Shown: one piece after another, positions 18,014 through 26,485 of the stretch
Layout of the letters: every line of letters begins with the position of its first letter
Numbering within the stretch: position 1 is the stretch's first letter
Source: Achromobacter sp. MYb9
GTDB lineage: Bacteria; Pseudomonadota; Gammaproteobacteria; Burkholderiales; Burkholderiaceae_B
Reading direction: 5' to 3'
DNA length: 64,000 nucleotides
Assembly (NCBI RefSeq): GCF_002975275.1
Contig: NZ_PCOQ01000016.1
Location: forward strand, 1-64,000
Notes under the pieces: generated by a model
The model's database searches: none
Told to the model about the DNA's origin: nothing
Seen by the model: only the letters and a program-made list of their open reading frames with translations
Translations under genes and position numbers: made by a program

Positions 18014-18346
18014 TCAGCCCTTCAAGCACGTGCTCATGAAGGCCTTGCGCTTATCGCCGGTGAGTTTCTGTTCGCCAGCGGTGGCGTTGCAGTCCTTCAT
18101 CTTTTGCTGCTGCGGCGTCAGTTGCTTGGCGGGCGCGGGCGCTTCGCCTTTCAGGCAGCTGCTCATGTAGGTCTTGCGGTCGTCGCCCGTCTTACCGGTG
18201 GCCGACTTGTTGCAGTCCGCCATGCGCTGCTGTTGCGGCGTGGGCGTCTTGGCAGGCGCGGGCGCGGCGGGGGTCTGCGCATACGCCCCGAAAAAACATG
18301 CGGACAACACAATGGCCGAGGCCAGCTGGCTAGTACGGGAAAGCAT
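18014..18346 (-). CDS. psiF: PsiF-repeat secreted protein
   Basis: The 110-residue protein has a signal peptide ending at about AYAQ and two PsiF repeats (PTPQQQRMADCNKSATG...YMSSCLKG and LTPQQQKMKDCNATAG...FMSTCLKG), each with two Cys. PsiF was first named as a phosphate-starvation-induced protein in E. coli, and its function is unknown. A GGGAGAA ribosome-binding site precedes the ATG. No Pho box was recognised upstream. Confidence 0.85.
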   Translation of the reverse strand: MLSRTSQLASAIVLSACFFGAYAQTPAAPAPAKTPTPQQQRMADCNKSATGKTGDDRKTYMSSCLKGEAPAPAKQLTPQQQKMKDCNATAGEQKLTGDKRKAFMSTCLKG

Positions 18347-18742
18347 GAGTTTCTCCCTTGGGCGTTAAGCGTCCGCCTGGCGCAGGGTCGCGCATGACAG
18401 CGAACGGCACGATCTGCCGGCCAGTTGCCGGCCCGGCCATCATCGAACAAACCGCCAGGCTGCGCAAGCGCGGAAAGGTTAAGAAAAGCCAGGAAATCGG
18501 GCGCCGGGCATTCAGCTTTTCGACAGCCGAAAGGCGCAAGCCGGAGACATTCCGATGCATTTGTGCCATCCCCTGTCGAATATGGGAACAAGCCGCGCAA
18601 CCTGTTACCCATTCATCCTTTTGACCCGTTGTGCACGGTGGCGGAAAGGTGTGAGATACAGCTGTCCGCGCGATACGCGGGCGGCGAAGACGGCGGCGCG
18701 GACAAGCAGGCGCCCCGACGCCAGCGTCCCAGGAGACCTTCC
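18347..18742. other. Intergenic region without a recognised gene
   Basis: About 400 bp lie between the divergent psiF-like and FxLYD genes. I found no convincing protein gene, structured RNA or strong promoter. It presumably holds both promoters. An AGGAGA ribosome-binding site is present at its right end (18731-18736). Confidence 0.4.
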
Positions 18743-19081
18743 ATGAAACTCGCCCTTGCCTCTGTCGTCTTGCTTGCCGGCCTGTCCGGCGCCGCCGGCG
18801 CCCAAAGCCTGGCTTACGGCGTCACCCTGGGCAACGTGCAGGCGGTGCGCGACACGAACATGAACCTGTCGACCATTACGGGATCGCTCGCCAACCAATC
18901 AGGCCGGCCCATTTCCAGCGCCGTGCTGACGTTCGTGTTGTATGACGCGCAAGGACGCGAAGTCGGACGGGTCAACGACGACGTCATCGGCCCCATGGCG
19001 CCGGGCCAGATCCGCTTGGTGAAAGCGATCACGCCACTGCAATTCACCCGAGTCACGGTGTTGGACGTACGCGCCCAATAG
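18743..19081 (+). CDS. FxLYD-domain secreted protein
   Basis: The 112-residue protein has an N-terminal signal peptide (cleavage near GAAGAQ) and a single FxLYD-type immunoglobulin-like domain, with the diagnostic FVLYDAQGREVGRV segment and an N-terminal strand that ends in GSLANQSG. Such domains occur in envelope proteins of unknown function. An AGGAGA ribosome-binding site supports the ATG at 18743. It stands alone. Confidence 0.75.
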   Translation: MKLALASVVLLAGLSGAAGAQSLAYGVTLGNVQAVRDTNMNLSTITGSLANQSGRPISSAVLTFVLYDAQGREVGRVNDDVIGPMAPGQIRLVKAITPLQFTRVTVLDVRAQ

Positions 19082-19086
19082 GGGGG

Positions 19087-19186
19087 GGCCCCCACGCTTC
19101 GCGCGCTGCGCGCGCTCTCTGCCCCCCGAGGGGGCTCCCCCGCCTTGGGGCGGCCCGGCGGCGGGGGTGACTGTGGCCCCCACGCT
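19087..19186 (+). repeat. Dispersed about 100-bp intergenic repeat, copy A
   Basis: The element begins and ends with GGCCCCCACGCT and contains GCCCCCCGAGGGGGC and a CCTTGGGGCGGCCCGGCGG core. A homologous copy in reverse orientation lies at 34082-34175, and a shorter relative at about 30443-30478. It is non-coding, extremely GC-rich and capable of hairpins, like a REP/BOX-type element. Confidence 0.7.
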
Positions 19187-19217
19187 ACCCGCTCGCTCTG
19201 CCTTCATGCGAAGAAAA

Positions 19218-19317
19218 AAACCCTTCTGAAATCAGGGTTTAGACAGGTGTCTGTGGGGACAAGTATGGGAAAATCCGGCTTGTCGACTCGATAACAGGGG
19301 CTTCCACACGAAGCCCC
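19218..19317 (+). other. Two hairpins upstream of the carbonic anhydrase gene
   Basis: AAACCCT/AGGGTTT arms lie at 19218-19240. A perfect 8-bp stem GGGGCTTC/GAAGCCCC with a 5-base loop lies at 19297-19317. Neither has a good T run on the plus strand. They could be terminators of upstream transcription or structures in the leader of the carbonic anhydrase mRNA (start 19375). Confidence 0.4.
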
Positions 19318-19374
19318 TTATTGCGTCTGTCGGCGTGCCAGCAGGCCTGGCCTTGTTACTAGGAAGCGAAGATC

Positions 19375-20025
19375 ATGTTCCCAAAAAGACTCACCGAAGG
19401 CTATCAATCGTTCCTGGACGGCCGTTTCCATTCGGAAAGCAGCCGCTATCAGAAACTGGCCGAACTGGGCCAAAGCCCCGAAATCCTGTTGATCGGCTGC
19501 TGCGATTCCCGCGTCTCCCCTGAAGTGATCTTCGACGCCGGGCCCGGCGAGATGTTCGTGGTCCGCAACGTGGCCAACCTGGTGCCGCCCTGTGAGCCCG
19601 ACTCTGAATCGTCTTATCACGGCACCAGCGCCGCGATCGAGTTCGCGGTCAACGGGCTGAACGTCAAGCACATTGTCGTGCTGGGCCACGCCTCTTGCGG
19701 TGGCATCCGGTCGTTCTTCGACGACGCCAAGCCCCTGTCCAAGGGTGACTTCATCGGCAAGTGGATGTCGCAGATCGAGCCCGTGGCCGAACGCCTGGGC
19801 CCCGGCACCGGCGACCGCCAGACCAAGCTCAAGCGCCTGGAACTGGCCGTGGTCGAACACAGCCTGAACAACCTGATGACGTTCCCGTCCATCCGCCGCC
19901 GCGTGGAAAAGGGCGACCTGGAACTGCATGGCACCTACTTCGGGGTGGCCACCGGCGTGCTGTTCCTGCGCAACCCGGAAACCGGTGAATTCGAGCCCTG
20001 CCTGGAAACCGGCACCAACGGCTAA
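19375..20025 (+). CDS. can: Beta-class carbonic anhydrase
   Basis: The 216-residue cytosolic zinc enzyme interconverts CO2 and bicarbonate. Zinc ligands are visible as Cys42 and Asp44 in CCDSR (with Arg46) and His105 and Cys108 in GHASCGG. Length matches the bacterial Can/CynT group. It has no operon partners. A role supplying bicarbonate for carboxylases such as the nearby PEP carboxylase is plausible but not specific. Confidence 0.95.
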   Translation: MFPKRLTEGYQSFLDGRFHSESSRYQKLAELGQSPEILLIGCCDSRVSPEVIFDAGPGEMFVVRNVANLVPPCEPDSESSYHGTSAAIEFAVNGLNVKHIVVLGHASCGGIRSFFDDAKPLSKGDFIGKWMSQIEPVAERLGPGTGDRQTKLKRLELAVVEHSLNNLMTFPSIRRRVEKGDLELHGTYFGVATGVLFLRNPETGEFEPCLETGTNG

Positions 20026-20049
20026 ACGCCGCCGCGGCCGGCGCGGCGC

Positions 20050-20727
20050 TTACACACGATAAGCCTGCGCCAGCCGCTCGTAGTTGTTCTTCAGGATGAT
20101 CCCCGCGTAGTACACGTGTTCGCGCATCAGGTCTTCGGCGCGGGCCCCGTCGCGCGCGATGATCGCGCTGACGATCCGGTGGTGGTCATCGTGCGAACGC
20201 AGGATGATCCCGTGGTCTTCCCACAGGATGATGCGATCCGACGCATAGGGAATGGCCTGCGCCTGCGTGGCGAAGCGCTTGACCCACGGGTTGCCCGCCG
20301 CTTCCAGGATGCCGTTGTGCAAGGTGATGTTCACCTTCTGGTACGGCAAGTGATCTTCGGCCAGCAGCACCCCTTTCGCCAGGATCCGATCGCCCTCGTC
20401 CAGGCAGTTTTTCAGTACGGCCACCGCATCGTTGGTCAGCCCGCGCAAGGCCGCCTGCCGGCAGGCCAGCCCTTCCAGCGCGGCGCGCACTTCATAGGCC
20501 GCCACGATCTCGCCGATGTCATAGGCGCGCACCGTATAGCCGCGCTTGGGCAGATGCTCCAGCAAGCCTTCGTTGCCCAAGGTGGCCAGCGCCGCGCGCA
20601 CCGGCGTGCGCGACACCCCCAGTTTCTCGGCCAGCGGAATTTCTTCCAGACGGGCGCCCGGGCTGAATTGGCCGTGCAGCACCCAGTCCCGCAGCGTATC
20701 GGTAACGTGTTGAGATAGCGTGTCCAT
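20050..20727 (-). CDS. GntR-family regulator, FadR/FCD subgroup
   Basis: The protein of about 225 residues has an N-terminal winged helix (LRDWVLHGQFSPGARLEEIPLAEKLGVSRTPVRAAL) and an all-helical FCD ligand-binding domain. The start is ATG 20727 or the GTG two codons earlier. A TGTATACA-type operator lies immediately upstream and another near the divergent SDR gene, so it most likely represses itself and the SDR-liv-SDR-SDR-flavoprotein operon. FCD regulators usually bind a small carboxylic acid. Confidence 0.88.
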   Translation of the reverse strand: MDTLSQHVTDTLRDWVLHGQFSPGARLEEIPLAEKLGVSRTPVRAALATLGNEGLLEHLPKRGYTVRAYDIGEIVAAYEVRAALEGLACRQAALRGLTNDAVAVLKNCLDEGDRILAKGVLLAEDHLPYQKVNITLHNGILEAAGNPWVKRFATQAQAIPYASDRIILWEDHGIILRSHDDHHRIVSAIIARDGARAEDLMREHVYYAGIILKNNYERLAQAYRV

Positions 20728-20733
20728 GCCCAC

Positions 20734-20755
20734 ATTGTATACATGAGGAATACAT
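20734..20755. promoter_or_regulatory. Candidate GntR operator next to the regulator start
   Basis: ATTGTATACAT (20734-20744) contains the palindrome TGTATACA, which fits the tGTnnACa pattern of the FadR subgroup. A second partial copy, AATACATG, follows at 20748-20755. It abuts the GntR start codon, as expected for autorepression. Confidence 0.6.
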
Positions 20756-20853
20756 GCGGGAATAGATCACGCCCCTACCTCCGTGCTTTCCCTAGTGTCT
20801 ATGTCCCAAATCAAAGGGTGATGCGGGTAAGCCCCTATACCTGCGATCCATCC

Positions 20854-20863
20854 ATGTATACAT
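20854..20863. promoter_or_regulatory. Candidate GntR operator upstream of the SDR/liv operon
   Basis: ATGTATACAT is a perfect 10-bp palindrome 67 bp upstream of the SDR start at 20931. It has the same core as the site beside the GntR gene, which supports one regulator acting on both divergent promoters. Confidence 0.6.
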
Positions 20864-20930
20864 AATCGCAAAAAATTCAAATCAGCGGCCAAGCCTGCCC
20901 AGGCAGACGGCACGCCAATCAGGAGACAGC

Positions 20931-21725
20931 ATGTCCAATGTATCCACGCCCGCGGCACCTGGCGCGGCTTCCCGTCTTGCGCTGGTAACCGGCGGCGGCG
21001 GCGGCATCGGCGCCACCATCTGCCAGGAATTGGCGCGCGCGGGATTCCGCGTCGTGGTGTCGGATGTGGATGCCGCGCGTGCCAGACGCGTGGCCGATGA
21101 ACTGGGCGCGCCGCATGCGGCCCACGCGTTCGACGTCAGCGACGAAGCCGCGGTCGAAGGCGCGTTCGATGCCATCGAAGCCCGGCACGGCCCGATCGCC
21201 GTGCTGGTTAGCGCCGCCGGATTGCTGCTGTTCCAGCCCGACGGCGAACGCCCCTTGATCAAGGACACCACGCTGGACATCTGGGAACGCAGCTTCGCCG
21301 TCAACGCACGCGGCGTGTTCCTGTGCGGCCGCGCCTATCTGCGCCGCCGCGAAGCCACGCCGCTGGCGCATGGCCGCATCGTCACCTTCACGTCCGTCGC
21401 CGCTCAGCTTGGCGGCTACCGCTCCAGCGCGTCGTACATCGCCGCCAAGTCGGCCGTGCTGGGCCTGACCAAAGCCATGGCGCGCGAATCCGCGCACCTG
21501 GGCGTCACCGTCAACGGCATCGCGCCGGGCCTGATCGACACCGACATGCTGCGCAGCACGGTCACCAGTAGCGGCGCGCTTGCCGCGGCCGCGCAGGCCA
21601 TCCCGCTGGGCCGCATCGGCACGGTGGACGACGTGGCCGCCGCGGTGCGCTTCCTGGCATCTGAAGAAGCCGGCTACATCACCGGCAGCGTCATCGACGT
21701 GAACGGCGGCTACCGCATGCAGTAA
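20931..21725 (+). CDS. SDR-family oxidoreductase
   Basis: The 264-residue short-chain dehydrogenase has TGGGGGIG for NAD(P) binding, a catalytic Ser in TFTSVAAQLGG and the YIAAK Tyr/Lys pair. The usual NNAG motif reads SAAG. It opens an operon with a branched-chain-amino-acid-type ABC transporter and ends with two further SDRs and a flavin dehydrogenase. It therefore probably oxidises an imported cyclic alcohol or a CoA-linked hydroxy acid. The substrate is not known. Confidence 0.85.
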   Translation: MSNVSTPAAPGAASRLALVTGGGGGIGATICQELARAGFRVVVSDVDAARARRVADELGAPHAAHAFDVSDEAAVEGAFDAIEARHGPIAVLVSAAGLLLFQPDGERPLIKDTTLDIWERSFAVNARGVFLCGRAYLRRREATPLAHGRIVTFTSVAAQLGGYRSSASYIAAKSAVLGLTKAMARESAHLGVTVNGIAPGLIDTDMLRSTVTSSGALAAAAQAIPLGRIGTVDDVAAAVRFLASEEAGYITGSVIDVNGGYRMQ

Positions 21726-21731
21726 GGCAAT

Positions 21732-21746
21732 CCGGCGGCACGCCGG
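21732..21746 (+). other. Intercistronic hairpin before livK
   Basis: CCGGCG-GCA-CGCCGG forms a perfect 6-bp stem between the SDR stop (21725) and the binding-protein gene (21807). There is no T run, so it is more likely an mRNA-stabilising or processing hairpin than a terminator. Confidence 0.35.
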
Positions 21747-21806
21747 CCTATGCAGCAAAGCGCCGCACACACAGGCGCGTATTTCAAAAAAAACGGGAGA
21801 CAAGAC

Positions 21807-23021
21807 ATGAATCAACGTAGTCGCTACGCGGCCGCCGCGGCGCTTTGCGCGTGGGCCTTCTCGACAGGCGCGCAAGCGCAGCAAGAGCCGGGCATTACAG
21901 ACAAAACCATCAAGATCGGCCTGTTCGCGCCATTGTCCGGCAGCGGCATGGCCTATGGTTTCGACGTGCTGAACGCCGCCAAGATGTGGTACGCCAAGGT
22001 CAACAAGGAAGGCGGCGTGCATGGCCGCCAGATTGAACTCGTCATCGAGGACGACCGCTGCAACGCCAACGACCTGGTCGCCGCCGTGAAGAAGCTGAAC
22101 GAGCAGGACAAGGTATTCCTGCTGAACGGCGGCTCGTGCTCGGCGGCCGTGGTCGCCTCGCGCGAGTACATCGAACGCGAGAAAGTGCCGCTGGTCATGC
22201 TGAACGCCTCGGGCGACGGCGCGCTGTATCCGCCGTCCAAGTACATCTATGGCGCCTTCTCGATTTCGCAGCACGCCGTGGGCGGCTCCATGGTGCAGTT
22301 CGCGTCCGAACAGCTGAAGGCCAAGAAGATCGGCTACATCAACCACGACGACGCCTACGGCGGCTGGAACCTGGAGGCGGCGCAAGCCCAGGCCAAGCAG
22401 CTGGGCGACCTGGGCCTGCAGGTGCAATCGGTCAATCCCAATATCACCGACGTCACGGCGCCCATGCTGAAGATACGCGCCGGCAACCCGGACGTGCTGC
22501 TGCTGACCACCTATGCTCGTCCCGCCGCGCTGATCATCAAGAAGGCCCAAGAACTGGGCTGGAACAAGCCCATCGTGCTGGCCGTGAATGGCACCGCCGA
22601 CCTGAAGCAGCTGGTGGAGAACGTGGGCAACAAGGACGCCTTCAAGAACGTCTACATCCAGGACGTGCTGTCCGACGTGCCCGGCGGCCCCAAGCTGACC
22701 TGGGTGTACGACATGTACAAGCAGTCCTACCCGGACCTGGCCGCCAAGCCCGGCCATCCGCAGACCTACATGCCCTATGGCCTGCCGCCCGCGATGGCGG
22801 TGGTGAATGCGCTGAAGGCCGCCGGCCCGCAGCCCACGCGCGAGAAGGTCTTGCAGGCGTTGGAAACGATGAAGTTCGACTCGGGCGTCATGGCCGGCCC
22901 CATCGAGTTCGGCCCGACCGACCGCGCCGCGCAGGAATCCGCCATCTACATCAAGTTCGACGGCACCGCCATGACGCTTGTTCCCGGCGCATTCAAGAGC
23001 GTCTGGCAATACCAGAAGTAG
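21807..23021 (+). CDS. ABC transporter substrate-binding protein, LivK type
   Basis: The 404-residue periplasmic protein has a signal peptide ending near GAQAQQ and the type-I binding fold of the LivK/HAAT family (IKIGLFAPLSGSGMAYG, DDRCNANDLVAAVKKL, GYINHDDAYGGW). It delivers a ligand to LivHMGF. The family binds amino acids but also aromatic and other carboxylates. Here the catabolic SDR and flavoprotein neighbours suggest a non-amino-acid carboxylate. The ATG at 21807 follows a GGGAGA site. The in-frame ATG at 21750 is rejected because it lacks a signal peptide. Confidence 0.88.
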   Translation: MNQRSRYAAAAALCAWAFSTGAQAQQEPGITDKTIKIGLFAPLSGSGMAYGFDVLNAAKMWYAKVNKEGGVHGRQIELVIEDDRCNANDLVAAVKKLNEQDKVFLLNGGSCSAAVVASREYIEREKVPLVMLNASGDGALYPPSKYIYGAFSISQHAVGGSMVQFASEQLKAKKIGYINHDDAYGGWNLEAAQAQAKQLGDLGLQVQSVNPNITDVTAPMLKIRAGNPDVLLLTTYARPAALIIKKAQELGWNKPIVLAVNGTADLKQLVENVGNKDAFKNVYIQDVLSDVPGGPKLTWVYDMYKQSYPDLAAKPGHPQTYMPYGLPPAMAVVNALKAAGPQPTREKVLQALETMKFDSGVMAGPIEFGPTDRAAQESAIYIKFDGTAMTLVPGAFKSVWQYQK

Positions 23022-23088
23022 GCCTGCGGCCTGTCACAGACCGAGCCCGCGCCGTGGCGCAGCACCGCGCGGGCCGCCGGAGAACATC

Positions 23089-23991
23089 ATGAGCTTTGCC
23101 GATTTCTGGTTGTTCCTGCAGCAAGGGGTGCTGTCAGGACTGGTGACGGGCAGCGTGTACGCGCTGCTGGCCGTCGCCGTCGTCATCATTTTCAAGACCA
23201 CCGACGTGCCCAATTTCGCCCAGGGCGAAATCTTCATGGTGGGCGGCTACATCGCCCTGTTCCTGACGCTGGTGATGGGCTGGCCGTACCTGGCCGTCAT
23301 CCCCGTGACGCTGGCCGCCGTCGCCATTGTGTCGGGCCTTTTCCAGCGTGTCGTGATGGAACGCGTTATTGCCTCGAAAGGCGTGGGCGTGCAGATGGTC
23401 ATCGCCACGCTGGGGCTTGCCTATGCCCTGAAGGGGCTGGTGCGGCAGACCGGGCTGGGCGACACACCGCGCTCGCTGCCGCCGCTGGCCCCGACCGATG
23501 CCGTCATCATCGGCGACGCCGTGCTGACGCAGCTGGACATGGTGATCTTCGCCGTGGCGGTGGGCGTCATGCTGCTGCTGTTCGCGATGTTCACCTACAC
23601 CCGCGTCGGCCGTGCCATGCGCGCCGTCGGCATGAACCCCAAGGCCGCGCGGCTGACGGGCGTGAACCTGACGCGCATCCGCATGATGGTGTGGGCGCTG
23701 TCGGGACTGATCTCGGCCGTGGCCGCGCTGCTGATCACGCCCAAGATTCTCATCACCCCGGACATCGGCCACATCGCCATCCTGGCCTACGCGGCCGCCA
23801 TCGTGGGCGGCATCACCAGCCTGCCCGGCGCGGTGGTGGGCGGCTTCGTGATCGGCGTGGCCGAAAACCTGGTGGGGCTGTTCATTTCGACCAATGCCAT
23901 CGTGGTCGCCCCGTTCGTGGCCATCATGGTCGTGCTGCTGCTGCGTCCGCAAGGTTTGCTGGGCGGCAAATTGCAGGTGAAGAAAGTATGA
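23089..23991 (+). CDS. Branched-chain amino acid-type ABC permease, LivH type
   Basis: The 300-residue inner-membrane protein has about eight hydrophobic segments and LivH landmarks (SGLVTGSVYALLAVAVVIIFK, NFAQGEIFMVGGY, the cytoplasmic loop GRAMRAVGMNPKAARLTGVN). It forms the permease with LivM. The ATG at 23089 follows GCCGGAGAAC. The stop overlaps the livM start by 4 bp. Confidence 0.9.
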   Translation: MSFADFWLFLQQGVLSGLVTGSVYALLAVAVVIIFKTTDVPNFAQGEIFMVGGYIALFLTLVMGWPYLAVIPVTLAAVAIVSGLFQRVVMERVIASKGVGVQMVIATLGLAYALKGLVRQTGLGDTPRSLPPLAPTDAVIIGDAVLTQLDMVIFAVAVGVMLLLFAMFTYTRVGRAMRAVGMNPKAARLTGVNLTRIRMMVWALSGLISAVAALLITPKILITPDIGHIAILAYAAAIVGGITSLPGAVVGGFVIGVAENLVGLFISTNAIVVAPFVAIMVVLLLRPQGLLGGKLQVKKV

Positions 23992-24992
23992 GCAACAAGA
24001 TCGATCGCACCTTGCTGGCGCTGATGGCCGTGGCGCTTGCCGCCCTGCCCTTCGTGGCCAGCGGCTATGTCATCTACGTCGTCAACCTGTTGATGGTGTT
24101 CGTCGTGCTGGCGTTGGGCCTGCATCTGGTCATCGGCGAAACCGGGCAGTTCGCGCTGTCGCATGCCGCGTTCTACGGCGTGGGCATCTACACCGCCGGC
24201 CTCATCAACAATCTGTGGCATCCGCCGTTCTTCATCTCGATCATCGCGGGGGGCATGCTGGCCGCGGCGCTGGGCTATCTGATCGGCGCGCTGGCGCTGC
24301 GCATGCGCGACATCTATCTGGCGCTGTCGACCTTTGCGTTCGGCGAAGCCATGCAGTGGTTGTTCTTGAACTGGCAGTCGGTCACCAATGGATCGAACGG
24401 TTTCCGGATATCTCCGGCCACGCTGTTCGGCTACGAACTGGTGTCGGACCTGAAGGCTTATCCCTTCGTCGTACTGATCGCCGCGCTCTTGCTGTGGGCC
24501 ACCATCGCCCTGTCGCGCTCGCAGCTGGGATCCGCCTTCCGCGCGGTACGGGAAAGCGATGTGGCCGCGCAGGCGATGGGGGTGAACGTCAACGCCATCA
24601 AGCGCACCGCCTTCACGCTGTCGGCGGCCTACGCCGGCATCGCGGGCGGCATGTACACCACCTTCGCGTCGTTCATCCATCCGGAAAGCCTGGGCTTCCA
24701 GACCACCATCCTGATCCTCACGATGGTAGTGGTGGGCGGCATCGGTTCGGTACGCGGGGCCATCGCGGGCGCGCTGGCGTTCGGGTTGATCTCGGAACTG
24801 CTGCGCCAGGCGCTGTCGTTCCAGGAAATCATTTACGGAGTCATCCTGATGGGCTTCATGATGTTCGCGCCCAAAGGCCTGTTCGCCGGCCGTGACGCGC
24901 GCCGCCGCGCACCGCCCCCGGCGGCGCCGCTGCCCGCCGCCGCGCGTTCTGGCGCAGGCGCCGCCAAGAGCGCCCAAAGGAGCGCGGCATGA
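23988..24992 (+). CDS. Branched-chain amino acid-type ABC permease, LivM type
   Basis: The 334-residue membrane protein is the second permease subunit. LivM features are GLHLVIGETGQFALSHAAFYGVGIYTAG, LSTFAFGEAMQW and SAFRAVRESDVAAQAMGVN. The C-terminus carries an unusual Ala/Pro-rich tail of about 35 residues after FAPKGLFAGRDARRR. It overlaps livH and livG by 4 bp each, indicating translational coupling. Confidence 0.9.
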   Translation: MSNKIDRTLLALMAVALAALPFVASGYVIYVVNLLMVFVVLALGLHLVIGETGQFALSHAAFYGVGIYTAGLINNLWHPPFFISIIAGGMLAAALGYLIGALALRMRDIYLALSTFAFGEAMQWLFLNWQSVTNGSNGFRISPATLFGYELVSDLKAYPFVVLIAALLLWATIALSRSQLGSAFRAVRESDVAAQAMGVNVNAIKRTAFTLSAAYAGIAGGMYTTFASFIHPESLGFQTTILILTMVVVGGIGSVRGAIAGALAFGLISELLRQALSFQEIIYGVILMGFMMFAPKGLFAGRDARRRAPPPAAPLPAAARSGAGAAKSAQRSAA

Positions 24993-25753
24993 GCGAACAC
25001 CCCTATCTGGACGTGCAAGGCCTGACCGTGAAGTTTGGCGGTCTGACCGCCATCAACGGCCTGTCCATGCAGGTGGAGCGCGGGCGCATCCACGCGTTGA
25101 TCGGGCCCAATGGCGCCGGCAAATCCACCACCTTCAATTGCATTTCGCGCTACTACCGCCCCAGCAGCGGCAGCATCCGGTTCAATGGCGCGGACATCAC
25201 CAAAAAGAAGCCGCACGAAATGGCCGCGCTGGGCGTCGCCCGCACGTTCCAGAACCTGGAATTGTTCGGCGCGTTGAGCGTGCGTGAAAACGCGCTGCTG
25301 GGCACCTATGCCCATGGCGCCAACCGCGCAGGCAAGCTGCTGCGCCCGGCGGCGGCCGAATCGCGCGAGCGCGTCGAGCACCTGCTGGAACGCGTGGGCC
25401 TTTCGGACTTCATGGACACGCCGGCGTGCAGCCTGGACTTCGGCCGCCAGAAGATGCTGGAGCTGGCCCGCGCGCTGGCAATCTCGCCCAAGCTGCTGCT
25501 GCTGGACGAGCCGGCCGCAGGCCTGCGCAACCGCGAGATCGAAACGCTGGACCGCCTGCTGACCGAACTGTGCGAACGCGACGGCATCACGGTGCTGCTG
25601 GTGGAACACGTGATGCAGTTGGTGATGTCGATTTCCGACCGCATCACCGTCATGTCCTTCGGCGAGAAAATCGCGGAAGGCACGCCCGCGGAGGTGCGCA
25701 GCAACGCCCGCGTGATCGAAGCCTATCTGGGCAAGGGAGCCGCAGGTGGCTGA
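24989..25753 (+). CDS. ABC transporter ATPase, LivG type
   Basis: The 254-residue ATPase has the Walker A motif GPNGAGKST and Walker B LLLLDEPAAGL, with the LivG-type sequence GVARTFQNLELFGALSVRENALLG. The signature motif usually seen as LSGG is altered to CSLDFGRQK, a change found in some LivG proteins. It pairs with LivF to power the permease. It overlaps livF by 8 bp. Confidence 0.9.
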   Translation: MSEHPYLDVQGLTVKFGGLTAINGLSMQVERGRIHALIGPNGAGKSTTFNCISRYYRPSSGSIRFNGADITKKKPHEMAALGVARTFQNLELFGALSVRENALLGTYAHGANRAGKLLRPAAAESRERVEHLLERVGLSDFMDTPACSLDFGRQKMLELARALAISPKLLLLDEPAAGLRNREIETLDRLLTELCERDGITVLLVEHVMQLVMSISDRITVMSFGEKIAEGTPAEVRSNARVIEAYLGKGAAGG

Positions 25754-26465
25754 CATTCTTTTGGAAATCGACGCGGTCTCGGCCGCCTACGGCAATATCC
25801 GCGCGCTGCAGGACGTGTCGCTGAAAGTGCCGCAAGGCGCCATCGTTGCGCTGCTGGGCGCCAATGGCGCAGGCAAATCCACCACGCTCAACGTGGTCTC
25901 GCGCCTGGTCGCGCCTACGGCGGGCAGCGTGCGCTTTGCGGGCGAGGCCATCCACCGCCTGGCGGCCGACGCCGTGGTGGGCCGCGGCATCGTGCAGGTG
26001 CCCGAAGGCCGCGAAATCTTCCGCGACATGAGCGTGCGCGAGAACCTGGAAATGGGCGCCTACCTGCGCCGCGATCGCACAGCGGTGAAGCAGGACCTGG
26101 ACATGGTCTGCGACACCTTCCCGCGCCTGCGGGAACGGTTCGAGCAAAAGGCCGCGACGCTGTCCGGCGGCGAACAGCAGATGCTGGCCACGGGCCGCGC
26201 CATGATGGCGCGGCCGCGCATGATTTTGCTGGACGAGCCATCAATGGGTCTTTCGCCCCTGGTGGTCGAGCAGATTTTCGACATCGTGCTGCGGCTGAAC
26301 CGCGAACAGGGCATCACCATCCTGCTGGTGGAACAGAACGTGAAGCTGGCGCTGTCGGTGTCCAGCTACGCCTACATCCTGGAAAACGGCGAGATCGCCC
26401 TGGAAGGCGAATCCGCCCGGCTCGCCAGCGACGAAGGCGTGCAGCGCGCCTATCTGGGCGCCTGA
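25746..26465 (+). CDS. ABC transporter ATPase, LivF type
   Basis: The 239-residue ATPase starts at GTG 25746, inside the end of livG. It has Walker A GANGAGKST, the signature LSGGEQQML and Walker B MILLDEPSMGLSP, and the LivF landmark VQVPEGREIFRDMSVRENL. It completes the five-gene transporter encoded from 21807 to 26465. Confidence 0.9.
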   Translation: MADILLEIDAVSAAYGNIRALQDVSLKVPQGAIVALLGANGAGKSTTLNVVSRLVAPTAGSVRFAGEAIHRLAADAVVGRGIVQVPEGREIFRDMSVRENLEMGAYLRRDRTAVKQDLDMVCDTFPRLRERFEQKAATLSGGEQQMLATGRAMMARPRMILLDEPSMGLSPLVVEQIFDIVLRLNREQGITILLVEQNVKLALSVSSYAYILENGEIALEGESARLASDEGVQRAYLGA

Positions 26466-26485
26466 CGCGCCGCGAAGGACAGACC

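Noticed and set aside
20919-23009. A 696-codon minus-strand open frame opposite SDR and livK
   Set aside because: Antisense to two well-supported genes, with typical GC-rich shadow composition.
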